From assembly GCA_902465105.1 (NCBI GenBank), contig CABQLM010000003.1, positions 1 to 64,000 on the forward strand: DNA of 64,000 bases, given 5' to 3'. This stretch comes from an uncultured Collinsella sp. GTDB taxonomy: Bacteria > Actinomycetota > Coriobacteriia > Coriobacteriales > Coriobacteriaceae. Positions 8,059 to 17,034 of the stretch are shown one piece after another. Made by a program: the position numbers and the translations under genes. Each line of letters begins with the position of its first letter. The stretch's first letter is position 1. The notes under the pieces are model-generated. The model made no database searches and had not been told where the DNA came from. It worked only from the letters and a program-made list of their open reading frames with translations.

Positions 8059-9450
8059 ATGACGGTGGATTTAAACAGGCTGATCTTGGGCAAGAGCTAT
8101 AACTCGACCAAGGTCTTTCGAACTGCTCAGCATGTGGTCCAAGCCATCTTGCTCGGCGTTGTCGTTCCGGCGCTTATCCTGCTGCTCATCTGGGATTTAA
8201 CCGACAATCCCAATCCCGTTCCAGGCGTCGTCGTCATTGCCGGCCTGGTCATGCTGTGCTTCTTCTTCTCGTACGTCTTTGTGGTCCCCGACGACCTCAC
8301 ATCGAGCGCAACCGACCGTACGCTCGCCATCGCATCAAAAATATTTGCCTATACGTCGCGCGGTCTTACGCCCGAAGCGGCCCTGGGTGCCTCTAAAATC
8401 ATCCTGTCCGAGACCATCGCTTCTGCCATCTGCTTTACCGACGGCAAGCAGGTGCTGGCAAGCTGGGGCGAGGATTCGGCAAAGTGCCCTGCCGGAACCC
8501 CGGTAGTGCTCAAGACCACGCTCAACGTGATTGAGACGGGCGAGCAGAGCGTTTTTTCGCGTGACGCCTCCAGTGAGACGGGCGGTTATTTTCCCCGCCT
8601 GCGCGCCGGCATTGTCGCGCCGCTTACCGTGCGCGGGCATTGCGTGGGCACGCTCGAGCTGTATTACCCGCGCCTGAGCAGCATCGATATGCGCCAGACG
8701 GCGCTTGCCTCGGGTTTTGCCGATCTAATTTCCACGCAGCTCGCCAGCTTTGAGCTCGAGCGCCAGGATGAACTCACGGCCCGCGTTGAACTCCGCGCTC
8801 TGCAGTCGCAGGTCGACCCGCATTTTCTATTCAATACCATTAGCACGATCGTGTCGCTCGTTCGAACCGAGCCCGACAAGGCGCGATCGCTGCTGATCGA
8901 CTTTTCAAACTACTATCGTCAGACGCTTTCTGACTCCGATACGCTCACCACGCTCGAGCACGAGGTGGAACAGGGCACCCGTTATATCAATCTTATGCAG
9001 GCCCGGTATGGCGACGGCCGTCTGCGCGTTTCGGTCGACATCGACTTTGAGGTGCGCGACAGCCTGGTGCCGCCGTTTATCTTGCAGCCGCTGCTCGAAA
9101 ACTGCATCAAGCATGCGCAGCGCGAGACCGAGCCGCTTTCTATTCGTGTTAGGGCTTTTGAGACCGATGACGGCTTGGAGATCATCGTTGAAGATGACGG
9201 CATCGGTATGAGCGAAGAAGTCTGCGCGCATCTGTTTGAGCAACATCGCCGAGAGGAGCCCGAGAGCATTACCGCCGACGGCTCCATCAAGCGAGGTTGC
9301 GGGCTGGCGCTCTTTAACGTGCTTCAGCGCATTCATTTCTTTTACGGAGAAGATTCTGGCATGCGCGTGAAGTCCCAGGAGGGCGTGGGAACGCAGGTCA
9401 TCGTTGAGTTAAACGGCGAGCCGCATGAGCCGGCGCCGCTAACGGTGTAG
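8059..9450 (+). CDS. LytS-family sensor histidine kinase, system 1
   Basis: The product (up to 463 residues) has two N-terminal membrane helices (about 27-46 and 56-76), a GAF-like sensor region (about 108-225), a His_kinase domain with the phospho-acceptor motif QVDPHFLFNT (His255), and a HATPase domain with LLENCIKHA and EDDGIGM. It autophosphorylates and passes phosphate to the LytTR regulator encoded 33 bp downstream. The ATG at 8059 abuts AGAAGGGG with no spacing, while GTG at 8065 has about six bases of spacing, so translation may really begin at 8065. LytS/LytTR pairs commonly control cell-surface, autolysis or nutrient-uptake genes; the signal is unknown. It is paralogous to the kinase at 13974. 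Confidence 0.93.
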   Translation: MTVDLNRLILGKSYNSTKVFRTAQHVVQAILLGVVVPALILLLIWDLTDNPNPVPGVVVIAGLVMLCFFFSYVFVVPDDLTSSATDRTLAIASKIFAYTSRGLTPEAALGASKIILSETIASAICFTDGKQVLASWGEDSAKCPAGTPVVLKTTLNVIETGEQSVFSRDASSETGGYFPRLRAGIVAPLTVRGHCVGTLELYYPRLSSIDMRQTALASGFADLISTQLASFELERQDELTARVELRALQSQVDPHFLFNTISTIVSLVRTEPDKARSLLIDFSNYYRQTLSDSDTLTTLEHEVEQGTRYINLMQARYGDGRLRVSVDIDFEVRDSLVPPFILQPLLENCIKHAQRETEPLSIRVRAFETDDGLEIIVEDDGIGMSEEVCAHLFEQHRREEPESITADGSIKRGCGLALFNVLQRIHFFYGEDSGMRVKSQEGVGTQVIVELNGEPHEPAPLTV

Positions 9451-9483
9451 CACGCGGTTGGATTGAGAAGAGAGGAAGCGCAC

Positions 9484-10218
9484 ATGTCCGAGGTCTGGAA
9501 CATCTTGGTGGTTGATGACGAGCCTCCCATTAGGGCTGAGCTACGCTATCTGTTGGAAAAGGATGCACGTGTGGGTCAGATTGCCGAGGCGGGCAATGTC
9601 ACCGAAGCCGTGGAGTCGATTCTGTCGAACAAGCCCGACGTGCTGTTTTTAGACATTACCATGCCCGGTCGCTCGGGAATTGAGCTTGCCGAGACGCTGC
9701 AGAACCTAAAGACGCCGCCGGTCGTGGTGTTTGTGACGGCATTTGCCGAGTATGCGGCGGACGCTTATAACCTCGATGCTGTCGATTACGTCGTCAAACC
9801 GGTCGAGGATGCCCGCTTATCAAAGGCGCTCGACAAGATCGAGACCGCCCTGGGTGCCCGTCGTGTTGTCCACGCTCCACGCCAGCCCCTGCGCCTGACG
9901 GTTGACCGTGGGGGCAAAAAGGTGTTCATTCCCGTCGCCGATGTCTGCTACTTTGAGGCACGCGCCGATTTTTGCAACGCTGTCTGTTCCGAGGGAACGT
10001 ACCTGATTAATGAGTCTATCTCCTCGCTCGAGCGTCGTTTGGGCTCCGAGGGCTTTATTCGCGTCCATCGAAGCTATCTGGTCAATTTGGAAGACGTGCA
10101 CAATGTCGAGATCGGCTCCACGGGTCTTATGGAGCTCAGGCTCGATCGCGTAACCTCGACGGTGCCCGTGTCCCGTCGTCGCGCTGCCGAGGTTAAGGCA
10201 CGCCTGGGGCTTGCGTAA
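9484..10218 (+). CDS. LytTR-family response regulator, system 1
   Basis: The 244-residue product has a receiver domain with the acidic pocket VVDDE and phospho-acceptor Asp57 in FLDITMPG, a conserved lysine in VVKPVED, and a C-terminal LytTR DNA-binding domain (VFIPVADVCYFEA, FIRVHRSYLVN). On phosphorylation by the adjacent kinase it should bind promoters as a dimer. The start at 9484 follows AGAGGAAGCG; an upstream TTG at 9463 is less likely. It shares close architecture with the regulator at 15390. Confidence 0.95.
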   Translation: MSEVWNILVVDDEPPIRAELRYLLEKDARVGQIAEAGNVTEAVESILSNKPDVLFLDITMPGRSGIELAETLQNLKTPPVVVFVTAFAEYAADAYNLDAVDYVVKPVEDARLSKALDKIETALGARRVVHAPRQPLRLTVDRGGKKVFIPVADVCYFEARADFCNAVCSEGTYLINESISSLERRLGSEGFIRVHRSYLVNLEDVHNVEIGSTGLMELRLDRVTSTVPVSRRRAAEVKARLGLA

Positions 10219-10311
10219 CGGACTCTACTCGGCGTCACTTGGCATCGCGAGTTTGGCATGGGCGTGCGGTGGGCATAATGGGTGACATCGAATGAAATCG
10301 AAAGGATCATT

Positions 10312-11256
10312 ATGCCTGCGCTTATTACGCATCATCTGTTCGGCGAGGAAAGCATCGACCGTCTTCCGCAGGGCGTTATTGCGTCTGACGAGGAGCGCAT
10401 CGCCTTTATTTTGGGCAACCAGGGCCCCGACCCGTTTTTCTTCCACATGCTCACGCCGCGCATTTCCGATTGCACGTCGCTTGCTCAGGTCATGCACCGC
10501 TCACGCATGTCGCGCCAGTTCTCGTGCCTGCGCGACGGCGTGTCGCACCTGCAGCCGCGCGACGCCAATCTGGGTCGTGCCTTTGCGCTGGGCCTGCTGT
10601 CGCATTACGTACTTGACCGTAACGCCCACCCCTTTGTCTATGAGCAGCAGTTTGGCATTGTTGAGTCCGACGCCGAGCTCGAGGCTTCGGGCAGCCAGGT
10701 CCATGCCGTGCTCGAAAGCGACTTGGACGTGCTGATGCTGCAGCTCAAGCGTGATGGGGCCACGGTCGAGGACTATCCGCCGGCGGGCGAGATCGTCACC
10801 ACCGATCGCATCAATCGCGTTGCCGGCGTGCTGATGAGCTATGTCGCCGGGCGCGTGTACGGTATCGACATCCCGACGGGGGAGTACGCCGGTGCCGTCT
10901 CGGACATGCAGATGCTCTATCGCGCCATTGAGCCTGCCGGTTCTGCCAAGACGCGCGCGATTGCCCTGGTTGAGGGCTTGGTGCACGACTATTCGCTGCT
11001 CGACGGCCTTGCGCATCGCGTAACGGCCGAGCCGCCCGAGCGCACCGGCAACTTGGGCCACCTGGCATGGAAGAATCCCTTTACCGGTGAGGTCTCGACC
11101 GAGAGCTTCCCCGAGGTCTTTGAGCGTGCGCTGGTCGATTACGAGCTCACCGTCGCCCGCTTTATCGAGACCGGCGACATGGGGGCCGTGACCGGCCATA
11201 TCAACTACAGCGGCCGCGTACTCGACGCCGACGAGGAGTTCGACCGCGAGGAGTAG
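10312..11256 (+). CDS. Zinc-dependent phospholipase C-like protein
   Basis: The 314-residue product resembles the zinc-dependent phospholipase C/S1-P1 nuclease-like fold (PF00882). It has an N-terminal ITHHLFGE, GPDPFFFH, SHYVLDRNAHPFVYE and a HAVLESDLD motif, the histidines and aspartates expected to hold zinc. No signal peptide is evident, so it is probably cytoplasmic, unlike secreted clostridial phospholipases; the true substrate may not be a phospholipid. GAAAGGATCATT precedes the ATG at 10312; a GTG at 10282 would add ten residues. A -10-like CATAAT lies near 10275. Confidence 0.72.
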   Translation: MPALITHHLFGEESIDRLPQGVIASDEERIAFILGNQGPDPFFFHMLTPRISDCTSLAQVMHRSRMSRQFSCLRDGVSHLQPRDANLGRAFALGLLSHYVLDRNAHPFVYEQQFGIVESDAELEASGSQVHAVLESDLDVLMLQLKRDGATVEDYPPAGEIVTTDRINRVAGVLMSYVAGRVYGIDIPTGEYAGAVSDMQMLYRAIEPAGSAKTRAIALVEGLVHDYSLLDGLAHRVTAEPPERTGNLGHLAWKNPFTGEVSTESFPEVFERALVDYELTVARFIETGDMGAVTGHINYSGRVLDADEEFDREE

Positions 11257-11357
11257 GGCCCGCGTGTGCCCCTTTGCCGAAACCTTACGGGCGTTTCTGG
11301 GCAAATGGGGTACGATAAACGGACTGCATATCGGGCGAATATGAAGGGGCCCCGTCC

Positions 11358-12617
11358 ATGAAATACACCAAGCTCGAGCGTAACTGGGTTATGTACGATG
11401 TGGGCAACTCGGCCCTCGTGCTGCTCAACACCTCGGTGGTGCCCATCTACTTTAATGCCATCAACACTGGTGCCTCGTCGGCCGACTTGGTGGTTGCTTG
11501 GGGCAACGCGCAGACGATTGCCTCGCTGGTCATTGCCATGCTCATGCCCATTCTGGGCGCGCTTGCCGATTACGCCGGCAACAAGATTAAGTTCTTCTTG
11601 GGCTTCTTCCTCACGGGCCTGGTTCTTTGCCTGGCGCAGGCTATCCCAATGTCCGCCATGGCATTTTTGACCGTGTACGTGTTGTGCACGATCGGCCTTA
11701 ACTCCTCCATGACGTTCTACGACGCCATGCTGCCCGACATTACCATCGACGAACGCATGGACGCCGTGTCCAGTTCGGGCTATGCCTGGGGCTACATCGG
11801 TTCCACCGTGCCGTTCATCATCTGCCTGGCGCTCATCATGGGTGGCCCCGCTCTTGGCGTCCCCACCATGCTGGCAACGCGTCTGTCGTTTATCATCACT
11901 GGTGCCTGGTGGCTCATCTTTACCCTGCCGCTCATTCGCACCTATAAGCAAAAGTACGGTCGCGAGCGCGGTCCCGAGGACACCATCGGCCACATCGTGG
12001 GTGGTGTGTTCTCCGAGGTCGCTCACACGATGCGTGAGATTGCCCACAACAAGACCGTGCTGGTCTACATGATCGCGTTCTTCTTCTATATCGACGGCGT
12101 GCACACGGTCATTTCCATGGCCACCAGCTACGGCTCGGCTTTGGGTATCGATTCGACGCAACTGGTCCTGGCGCTGCTGGTTACGCAATTCGTGGCGTTT
12201 CCTTCTGCCATCATTTACGGCAAGCTCGCCGGACGCGTGGGCACGCTCAACATGATTCTGGTGGCCGTCGCCGCCTACATGGGCATTGTGCTGTTCGCCG
12301 CGTTCTTCCTAAAGACCGCCTTTGAGTTCTGGGTGCTTGCCATTATGGTCGGCCTGTTCCAGGGCGGCGTGCAGGCGCTCAGCCGTAGCTACTTTGGCCG
12401 CATTATCCCTAAGGAAAAATCCAACGAGTACTACGGCTTCTTTGACATCTTTGGCCGTTATGCAAGCGTCATGGGCACCTTCCTAGTGTCGGTCGTCACC
12501 TCGTTGACCGGCAACCCGTCGCTGGGCGTCCTTTCCATTGGCGTGCTGCTGGTCGTTGGCTTTATGCTGCTGGTCCGCCTGTCCCGCATGACTCAGACGG
12601 CAGAACATGCCGCATAG
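11358..12617 (+). CDS. MFS transporter, UMF1 family
   Basis: The 419-residue membrane protein has about 12 hydrophobic segments. The N-terminal WVMYDVGNSA and mid-protein GGVQALSRSYFGRIIP are characteristic of the UMF1/Atg22-like branch of the major facilitator superfamily. Substrates of bacterial UMF1 proteins are mostly uncharacterised; vacuolar Atg22 exports amino acids. A -10-like TACGAT occurs about 50 bp upstream. It lies between the two LytS/LytTR systems, and nothing in the sequence ties it to either. Confidence 0.85.
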   Translation: MKYTKLERNWVMYDVGNSALVLLNTSVVPIYFNAINTGASSADLVVAWGNAQTIASLVIAMLMPILGALADYAGNKIKFFLGFFLTGLVLCLAQAIPMSAMAFLTVYVLCTIGLNSSMTFYDAMLPDITIDERMDAVSSSGYAWGYIGSTVPFIICLALIMGGPALGVPTMLATRLSFIITGAWWLIFTLPLIRTYKQKYGRERGPEDTIGHIVGGVFSEVAHTMREIAHNKTVLVYMIAFFFYIDGVHTVISMATSYGSALGIDSTQLVLALLVTQFVAFPSAIIYGKLAGRVGTLNMILVAVAAYMGIVLFAAFFLKTAFEFWVLAIMVGLFQGGVQALSRSYFGRIIPKEKSNEYYGFFDIFGRYASVMGTFLVSVVTSLTGNPSLGVLSIGVLLVVGFMLLVRLSRMTQTAEHAA

Positions 12618-12730
12618 AAGCGAGCGGCTATTGTGCCTGTCCACGATACTCTTTTGGGGTTATCCGCAATAAACATTGTGACTTGCGAGCAATGATTTGC
12701 CCAAGTGGGTATGATGGAACCAGCTAGGTC

Positions 12731-12768
12731 GCGGGGCGTCGCCTGTGTTTGGCGGCGCCCCGTTTTTT
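12731..12768 (+). terminator. Strong T-tailed hairpin upstream of the glycosyltransferase gene
   Basis: CGGGGCG-T-CGCC pairs with GGCG-G-CGCCCCG, followed by TTTTTT. It lies 16 bp downstream of a -10-like TATGAT (12710-12715) and 22 bp before the next ATG, so it could be the MFS terminator or a leader attenuator. Confidence 0.75.
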
Positions 12769-12789
12769 GTGCTGTAAGGAGGGTGAGGC

Positions 12790-13977
12790 ATGAATGCTAC
12801 AGTTGTGATTCCAACGTATTGGGCGGGCGATGACGCCCACGCGAACGCTCCCGGTGCCTATGATCATTCGACGCAACTTGACGCCACTCGTCCGGAACTT
12901 GATCGTTGTCTGGCCTCACTCGAGCAAGCGCGCGATATTCCGCGGATTATCCTTTTGGTGGTTTGCCCTGTCTCGGCTACGCCTGCCGTCTCAAGGCGCG
13001 TGCACGAAATCGTCGACATGCATCCTTCGCTCAAAGTCACCGTAGTCACCAATACCCAGGCATCGCGTATCGCCGACCGCGTGGCGCAGATTGCGCCCAA
13101 GGGTTCGGGCGAATGCGTGAGCCTGCGCGGCTATGGTGCCATCCGCAATATGGGACTTGCCTGTGCCGCCGTGCTGGGCCACGATGCCGTCATCTTTTTG
13201 GATGACGACGAGACCGTCATCGATGCCGACTTTATGAAACGTGCGACTTACGCGCTGGGGCAGCAGACGCGTCAGGGCTTGCCGATTCTCGTCAAGAGCG
13301 GCTATTTTTACGATCGCGATGGCTCGCCGCTGGCCCCTACAGACAAAGTTGGCATTTGCCATCGCTGGTGGACCAAGCGCATCGAGTTCAACCGCTGGAT
13401 GAAAAAGGCGCTCTCGGGCACCCGTATCTCACGATCCAACTATGTGTGCGGCGGCTTGATGGCCCTGCATGCCCGCGCCTATACCCGCGTGGCCTTCGAT
13501 CCGTTTATCACCCGTGGCGAGGACCTGGACTACCTCTTTAACATGCGGATGTTTGGCTATGACGTCTGGTTCGATAATGAGTGGACCGTGCGCCATCTTC
13601 CGCCCAAATCCGAAAAGCGCTCGCCGCGCTTTATGCAAGACGTGTACCGTTGGTACTACGAGCGGGCTAAGTTGGCGTTTGCGGCGCACCAGCAGGAGCT
13701 CATTCCCGTCACCGCCGCGTCACTCATGCCCTATCCGGGACCGTGGATTTCGCGCGAGCTTGATGACCGCGTGCGCAAGACTGCCATGGTTCGCAGCATG
13801 TTTACTCGTGAGCATGAAGGATACCTGCGTATCTGGCGTCGCGGCATCGACGAAGCTAAGACCTATGCGCGACAAAACGCCGCAAGCTATCTGCGGTTCC
13901 AGAGCTTTTGGCCCAAGATTATGGGCGAGCTCTGGCATGACGCCCAATTGATTAGCATCTTGGAGGGGGCTGAATGA
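12790..13977 (+). CDS. Glycosyltransferase family 2 protein
   Basis: The 395-residue product starts with the GT-A fold strand ATVVIPTYW, has a metal and nucleotide-sugar binding IFLDDDETVID segment, and a later TRGEDLDYLF with the probable catalytic acidic residues. There are no clear membrane helices, so it is a cytoplasmic or peripheral enzyme transferring a sugar to an unknown acceptor. TAAGGAGGG precedes the ATG. Its stop codon overlaps the start of the histidine kinase gene by four bases (ATGA), so the two are translationally coupled. This suggests that system 2 and this transferase act together, perhaps on a cell-envelope polymer. Confidence 0.85.
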   Translation: MNATVVIPTYWAGDDAHANAPGAYDHSTQLDATRPELDRCLASLEQARDIPRIILLVVCPVSATPAVSRRVHEIVDMHPSLKVTVVTNTQASRIADRVAQIAPKGSGECVSLRGYGAIRNMGLACAAVLGHDAVIFLDDDETVIDADFMKRATYALGQQTRQGLPILVKSGYFYDRDGSPLAPTDKVGICHRWWTKRIEFNRWMKKALSGTRISRSNYVCGGLMALHARAYTRVAFDPFITRGEDLDYLFNMRMFGYDVWFDNEWTVRHLPPKSEKRSPRFMQDVYRWYYERAKLAFAAHQQELIPVTAASLMPYPGPWISRELDDRVRKTAMVRSMFTREHEGYLRIWRRGIDEAKTYARQNAASYLRFQSFWPKIMGELWHDAQLISILEGAE

Positions 13978-15317
13978 TCAATCGCCGCGCTGAGCGCGAC
14001 AGCTCAATTTCTATATTTCGTATCGTCGCCGTGTTCTGCGCCATCTGTGTGATGGCCTACTTCGTTTTTGCCCTGGCCACCGGAATCGAGCCGATTGCGA
14101 CGGTCGTTGCCTGCGCACTGCTCTGCATCTTCCTGTGCATTTTCATCTTCTTGACGCTCAATCCCGATTCGGTGCGTTCCCAGTACACCGAGGAAACGCT
14201 TTCGGTGGCATCCGCCATGCTCGAAGACATCAAGGGGGGCCTGACGCAGGAGTCTGCACATATGGTGTGTCGGCGTATTCTGCCCGAGACGCGCGCCATG
14301 ACGGTTGCCGTAACCGATGAAAGTAACGTTTTGGCTTGTGCGGGCGAGCTCGAGGACAGGTTGCTGCCCGATTCTCCCATTCATACGTTTGCCACGCGCT
14401 ATGTGATTGAGCACGGTATCGTGCAATCTTTTAACCGTGTGGTGGACGTGGTGGGTTCGGATGGCTCGCACAATCAGGTCCCCGCGGGCATCGTTGCCCC
14501 CATCAAGGTGGGTGATCGCACCGTCGGAACGCTCAAGTTCTACTACAAGTCGCCTCGCGCTGTCGATCGCACTCAGTATGCGCTTGCGTCGGGGTTTGCC
14601 GAGATTCTGTCAACACAGCTCGCCATCCACGAGCTCGAGGTTCAAAAGGAACTCACTGCTCGCGCCGAGGTGCGTGCCCTGCAGGCTCAGATCAATCCGC
14701 ATTTTCTGTTCAATACGCTCAATACCATCGCGTCGTTTACGCGTACCGACCCGCTTCGCGCCCGCGAGCTGCTGCGCGAGTTCTCCTCGTTCTATCGCGC
14801 CACGCTCGACAATTCGGGCTCGCTGATTCCCGTTTCGCGCGAGGTCGCGCAGACCAAACGCTACCTGACGTTTGAGAAGGCACGTTTTGGCGAGGACCGC
14901 GTGCTGGCAACCTTTGACGTATCCGAGGGTGTTGAGGATGCGCTGGTGCCGGCATTTGTGATTCAGCCGATCGTTGAGAATGCCGTGCGCCACGGCATGG
15001 GTGATGCCGACGCACTGGAAATTGATGTGTCGGTGCGTGAGGATGGCGATGACGCCATTCTCGTTACCGTGGCAGACAACGGCGTGGGTATGGACGAACG
15101 CACTGCCGCCAAGCTGTTTGACGAGCGCTCTGCCCGTCCCGATACCAGTTCTCCGCAGGGGGGCGGTGCCGGTGTCGCCATGCACAATATCTCGGAGCGC
15201 ATCCATCGCTTCTTTGGACCGCATTCCTACACGCGTGTTGACTCGGCACCGGGCAAAGGCACCAAAGTACTCCTGCATCTAGATTTGTCAGAGAGTATCT
15301 TTGATATTCAAGAGTAA
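13974..15317 (+). CDS. LytS-family sensor histidine kinase, system 2
   Basis: The 447-residue product has two membrane helices (about 14-35 and 39-62), a GAF-like region (about 92-210), the phospho-acceptor motif QINPHFLFNT (His243), and a HATPase domain with IVENAVRHG and ADNGVGM. It shares domain order and many blocks with the kinase at 8059, including AGIVAP, ASGFA and LTARAEVRALQ, so they are paralogues. It overlaps the glycosyltransferase gene by 4 bp and precedes a LytTR regulator gene by about 70 bp. The signal is unknown. Confidence 0.94.
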   Translation: MINRRAERDSSISIFRIVAVFCAICVMAYFVFALATGIEPIATVVACALLCIFLCIFIFLTLNPDSVRSQYTEETLSVASAMLEDIKGGLTQESAHMVCRRILPETRAMTVAVTDESNVLACAGELEDRLLPDSPIHTFATRYVIEHGIVQSFNRVVDVVGSDGSHNQVPAGIVAPIKVGDRTVGTLKFYYKSPRAVDRTQYALASGFAEILSTQLAIHELEVQKELTARAEVRALQAQINPHFLFNTLNTIASFTRTDPLRARELLREFSSFYRATLDNSGSLIPVSREVAQTKRYLTFEKARFGEDRVLATFDVSEGVEDALVPAFVIQPIVENAVRHGMGDADALEIDVSVREDGDDAILVTVADNGVGMDERTAAKLFDERSARPDTSSPQGGGAGVAMHNISERIHRFFGPHSYTRVDSAPGKGTKVLLHLDLSESIFDIQE

Positions 15318-15389
15318 AATAAAGGGCTACGGGTTTAACGCCGTACGGCGGTTGCCCGGCGTAGTTTGTTGACGAAAGGTTTTATCGCT

Positions 15390-16106
15390 ATGCTGCGTGC
15401 GATGATTGTGGATGATGAGGCGCCGGCTCGTTCGGAACTTCGCTTCTTGCTCGAGCAGACGGGCAAGATCGGCACGATCACGGAGGCGTCGACCGTTCGC
15501 TCCGCCATCGAAATGCTTATGGAAAGTCGCGTCGATGTCGTGTTTCTGGACATTTCGATGCCTGGCGCGTCGGGTCTGCAGCTAGCCGAGGCTCTGCATA
15601 AGCTTAAGAACCCGCCGGCAATCGTGTTCGTGACCGCGTACAGCGACCATGCGGTCGAGGCGTTTGACGTCGATGCCGTTGACTATCTGATGAAGCCGGT
15701 CGAGGAGGCTCGCCTGGATCGTGCGATTGAGAAGGTCTTGCAGCGCACCAAGCCCGTCGCGGATAGCAAGGTGACCATCGAACGCATTCCGGTGGAAAAG
15801 GGCGGCCGCAAGGTACTCATTCCCGTGGACGACATCCGCTTCATCATGGCCAAGGATGACTATTCTTGCATCTATACCGTGGATGATCGCTTTCTTTCGA
15901 CGACCTCGCTGGCGCAGTTCGAAGCCAAGCTCTGCGATTTTGGTTTCTTCCGCGTGCACCGTCGCTACATCGTTAACCTGGCGTGTGTCACCGATGTCGA
16001 GGCGGTTCCCTCGGGCGCCATCCAGTTGGGTATTACGGGCGTTGACGAGCGTGTTCCGGTCTCGCGCCGCCGTGTCGTGCCGCTCAAGAAGGCTCTGAGT
16101 CTCTAA
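15390..16106 (+). CDS. LytTR-family response regulator, system 2
   Basis: The 238-residue product has a receiver domain (MIVDDEAP, phospho-acceptor Asp54 in FLDISMPG, lysine in LMKPVEE) and a C-terminal LytTR domain (VLIPVDDIRFIMA, FFRVHRRYIVN). It is the cognate partner of the upstream kinase. ATG 15390 follows ACGAAAGG; the TTG at 15366 is an alternative. The LytTR recognition region resembles system 1, so cross-binding of target promoters is possible. Confidence 0.95.
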   Translation: MLRAMIVDDEAPARSELRFLLEQTGKIGTITEASTVRSAIEMLMESRVDVVFLDISMPGASGLQLAEALHKLKNPPAIVFVTAYSDHAVEAFDVDAVDYLMKPVEEARLDRAIEKVLQRTKPVADSKVTIERIPVEKGGRKVLIPVDDIRFIMAKDDYSCIYTVDDRFLSTTSLAQFEAKLCDFGFFRVHRRYIVNLACVTDVEAVPSGAIQLGITGVDERVPVSRRRVVPLKKALSL

Positions 16107-16112
16107 CACGCT

Positions 16113-16164
16113 GGCCCCGCAGTCCTGTAGACGTAAATCGTCTGCGGAGCTGTGGGGCCTTTTG
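16113..16164 (+). terminator. Intrinsic terminator after response regulator 2
   Basis: GGCCCCGCAG pairs with CTGTGGGGCC and is followed by TTTT. An inner hairpin (AGACG/CGTCT) lies in the loop. Confidence 0.75.
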
Positions 16165-16201
16165 CATGCGCATTTCAGCTTGGTTTTACGGAAGGGATCC
16201 C

Positions 16202-16666
16202 ATGAACAGTGCAAACGCCAAGCGCATCGACATCATCTCGGACACCCACGGCTATCTTTCTCCTGCGCTTTTGGACGAGCTAGAGGGCGCAGATCTGATC
16301 ATCCATGCGGGAGACCTAACGTCAGAGATGGACTATGAGCACCTGTGCACTATCGCCCCCGTGCGAGCCGTGCTGGGCAATAACGACTACTACCGCGATT
16401 ACGGGCCCGATGTGGATCGATTGGCCCTCTTCACCTACGAAGGGCTTAAATTCGCCGTAGCCCACTACCGCGAAGACCTCCCGGTTGGATCTGTGGACGT
16501 AGCCATCAACGGCCACACGCACGTAACCAAAGAGGCCCAAGTGGGCCGCTGCTTGGTTCTCAACCCGGGCAGTGCCAGCTACCCTAGAGGCACCCGAGGC
16601 CCCACCATGGCCAGAATGCTCGTCAAGGACGGCAAGATCATAAGCACCAATTTTATTGACCTATAG
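16202..16666 (+). CDS. YfcE/MJ0936-type metallophosphoesterase
   Basis: The short 154-residue enzyme carries the calcineurin-like metal motifs in order: DTHG, AGDL, GNND and GHTH, then LNPGS, typical of the YfcE family. It should hydrolyse phosphodiesters with bound divalent metals in the cytoplasm; the cellular substrate is unknown. GGAAGGGAT precedes the ATG at 16202, while the frame could extend upstream to 16166 without a ribosome binding site. A terminator follows immediately. Confidence 0.9.
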   Translation: MNSANAKRIDIISDTHGYLSPALLDELEGADLIIHAGDLTSEMDYEHLCTIAPVRAVLGNNDYYRDYGPDVDRLALFTYEGLKFAVAHYREDLPVGSVDVAINGHTHVTKEAQVGRCLVLNPGSASYPRGTRGPTMARMLVKDGKIISTNFIDL

Positions 16667-16676
16667 TAAACGCAAC

Positions 16677-16714
16677 AAAAACGGGGGATGCAGATTGCAT
16701 CTCCCGTTTTTCTT
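16677..16714 (+). terminator. Intrinsic terminator after the phosphoesterase gene
   Basis: AAAACGGGGGATGCA pairs with TGCATCTCCCGTTTT, followed by TCTTT. Confidence 0.85.
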
Positions 16715-16821
16715 TGAGCCAAAGGCCGAAGTTCAACAACAACCATCAGGCAACCCCGCCGAGGAGAACGGGGCCCCGGAGACCCTCCCGGAGGGCCCAA
16801 AAAATATTTTCAAAAAAGTTG

Positions 16822-16851
16822 TTGCGCACCGGACAGACTTCTGTGTATACT
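16822..16851 (+). promoter_or_regulatory. Probable promoter of tRNA-Asp
   Basis: A -10 hexamer TATACT (16846-16851) is preceded by a weak -35 TTGCGC (16822-16827) with 18-bp spacing. Transcription would start about 40 bp before the tRNA. Confidence 0.55.
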
Positions 16852-16897
16852 AATCCCCGCAGCGCACGCGAGCGGAAACAAACGCGAACGACTGCCT

Positions 16898-16975
<78 letters not shown>

Positions 16976-16983
16976 ACGCAATT

Positions 16984-17011
16984 AAAGCCACGTCTTCGGA
17001 CGTGGCTTTTT
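16984..17011 (+). terminator. Intrinsic terminator after tRNA-Asp
   Basis: AAAGCCACGTC, loop TTCG, GACGTGGCTTTTT. Confidence 0.9.
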
Positions 17012-17034
17012 GCGTTTCATGGGGTATTTTCAGG

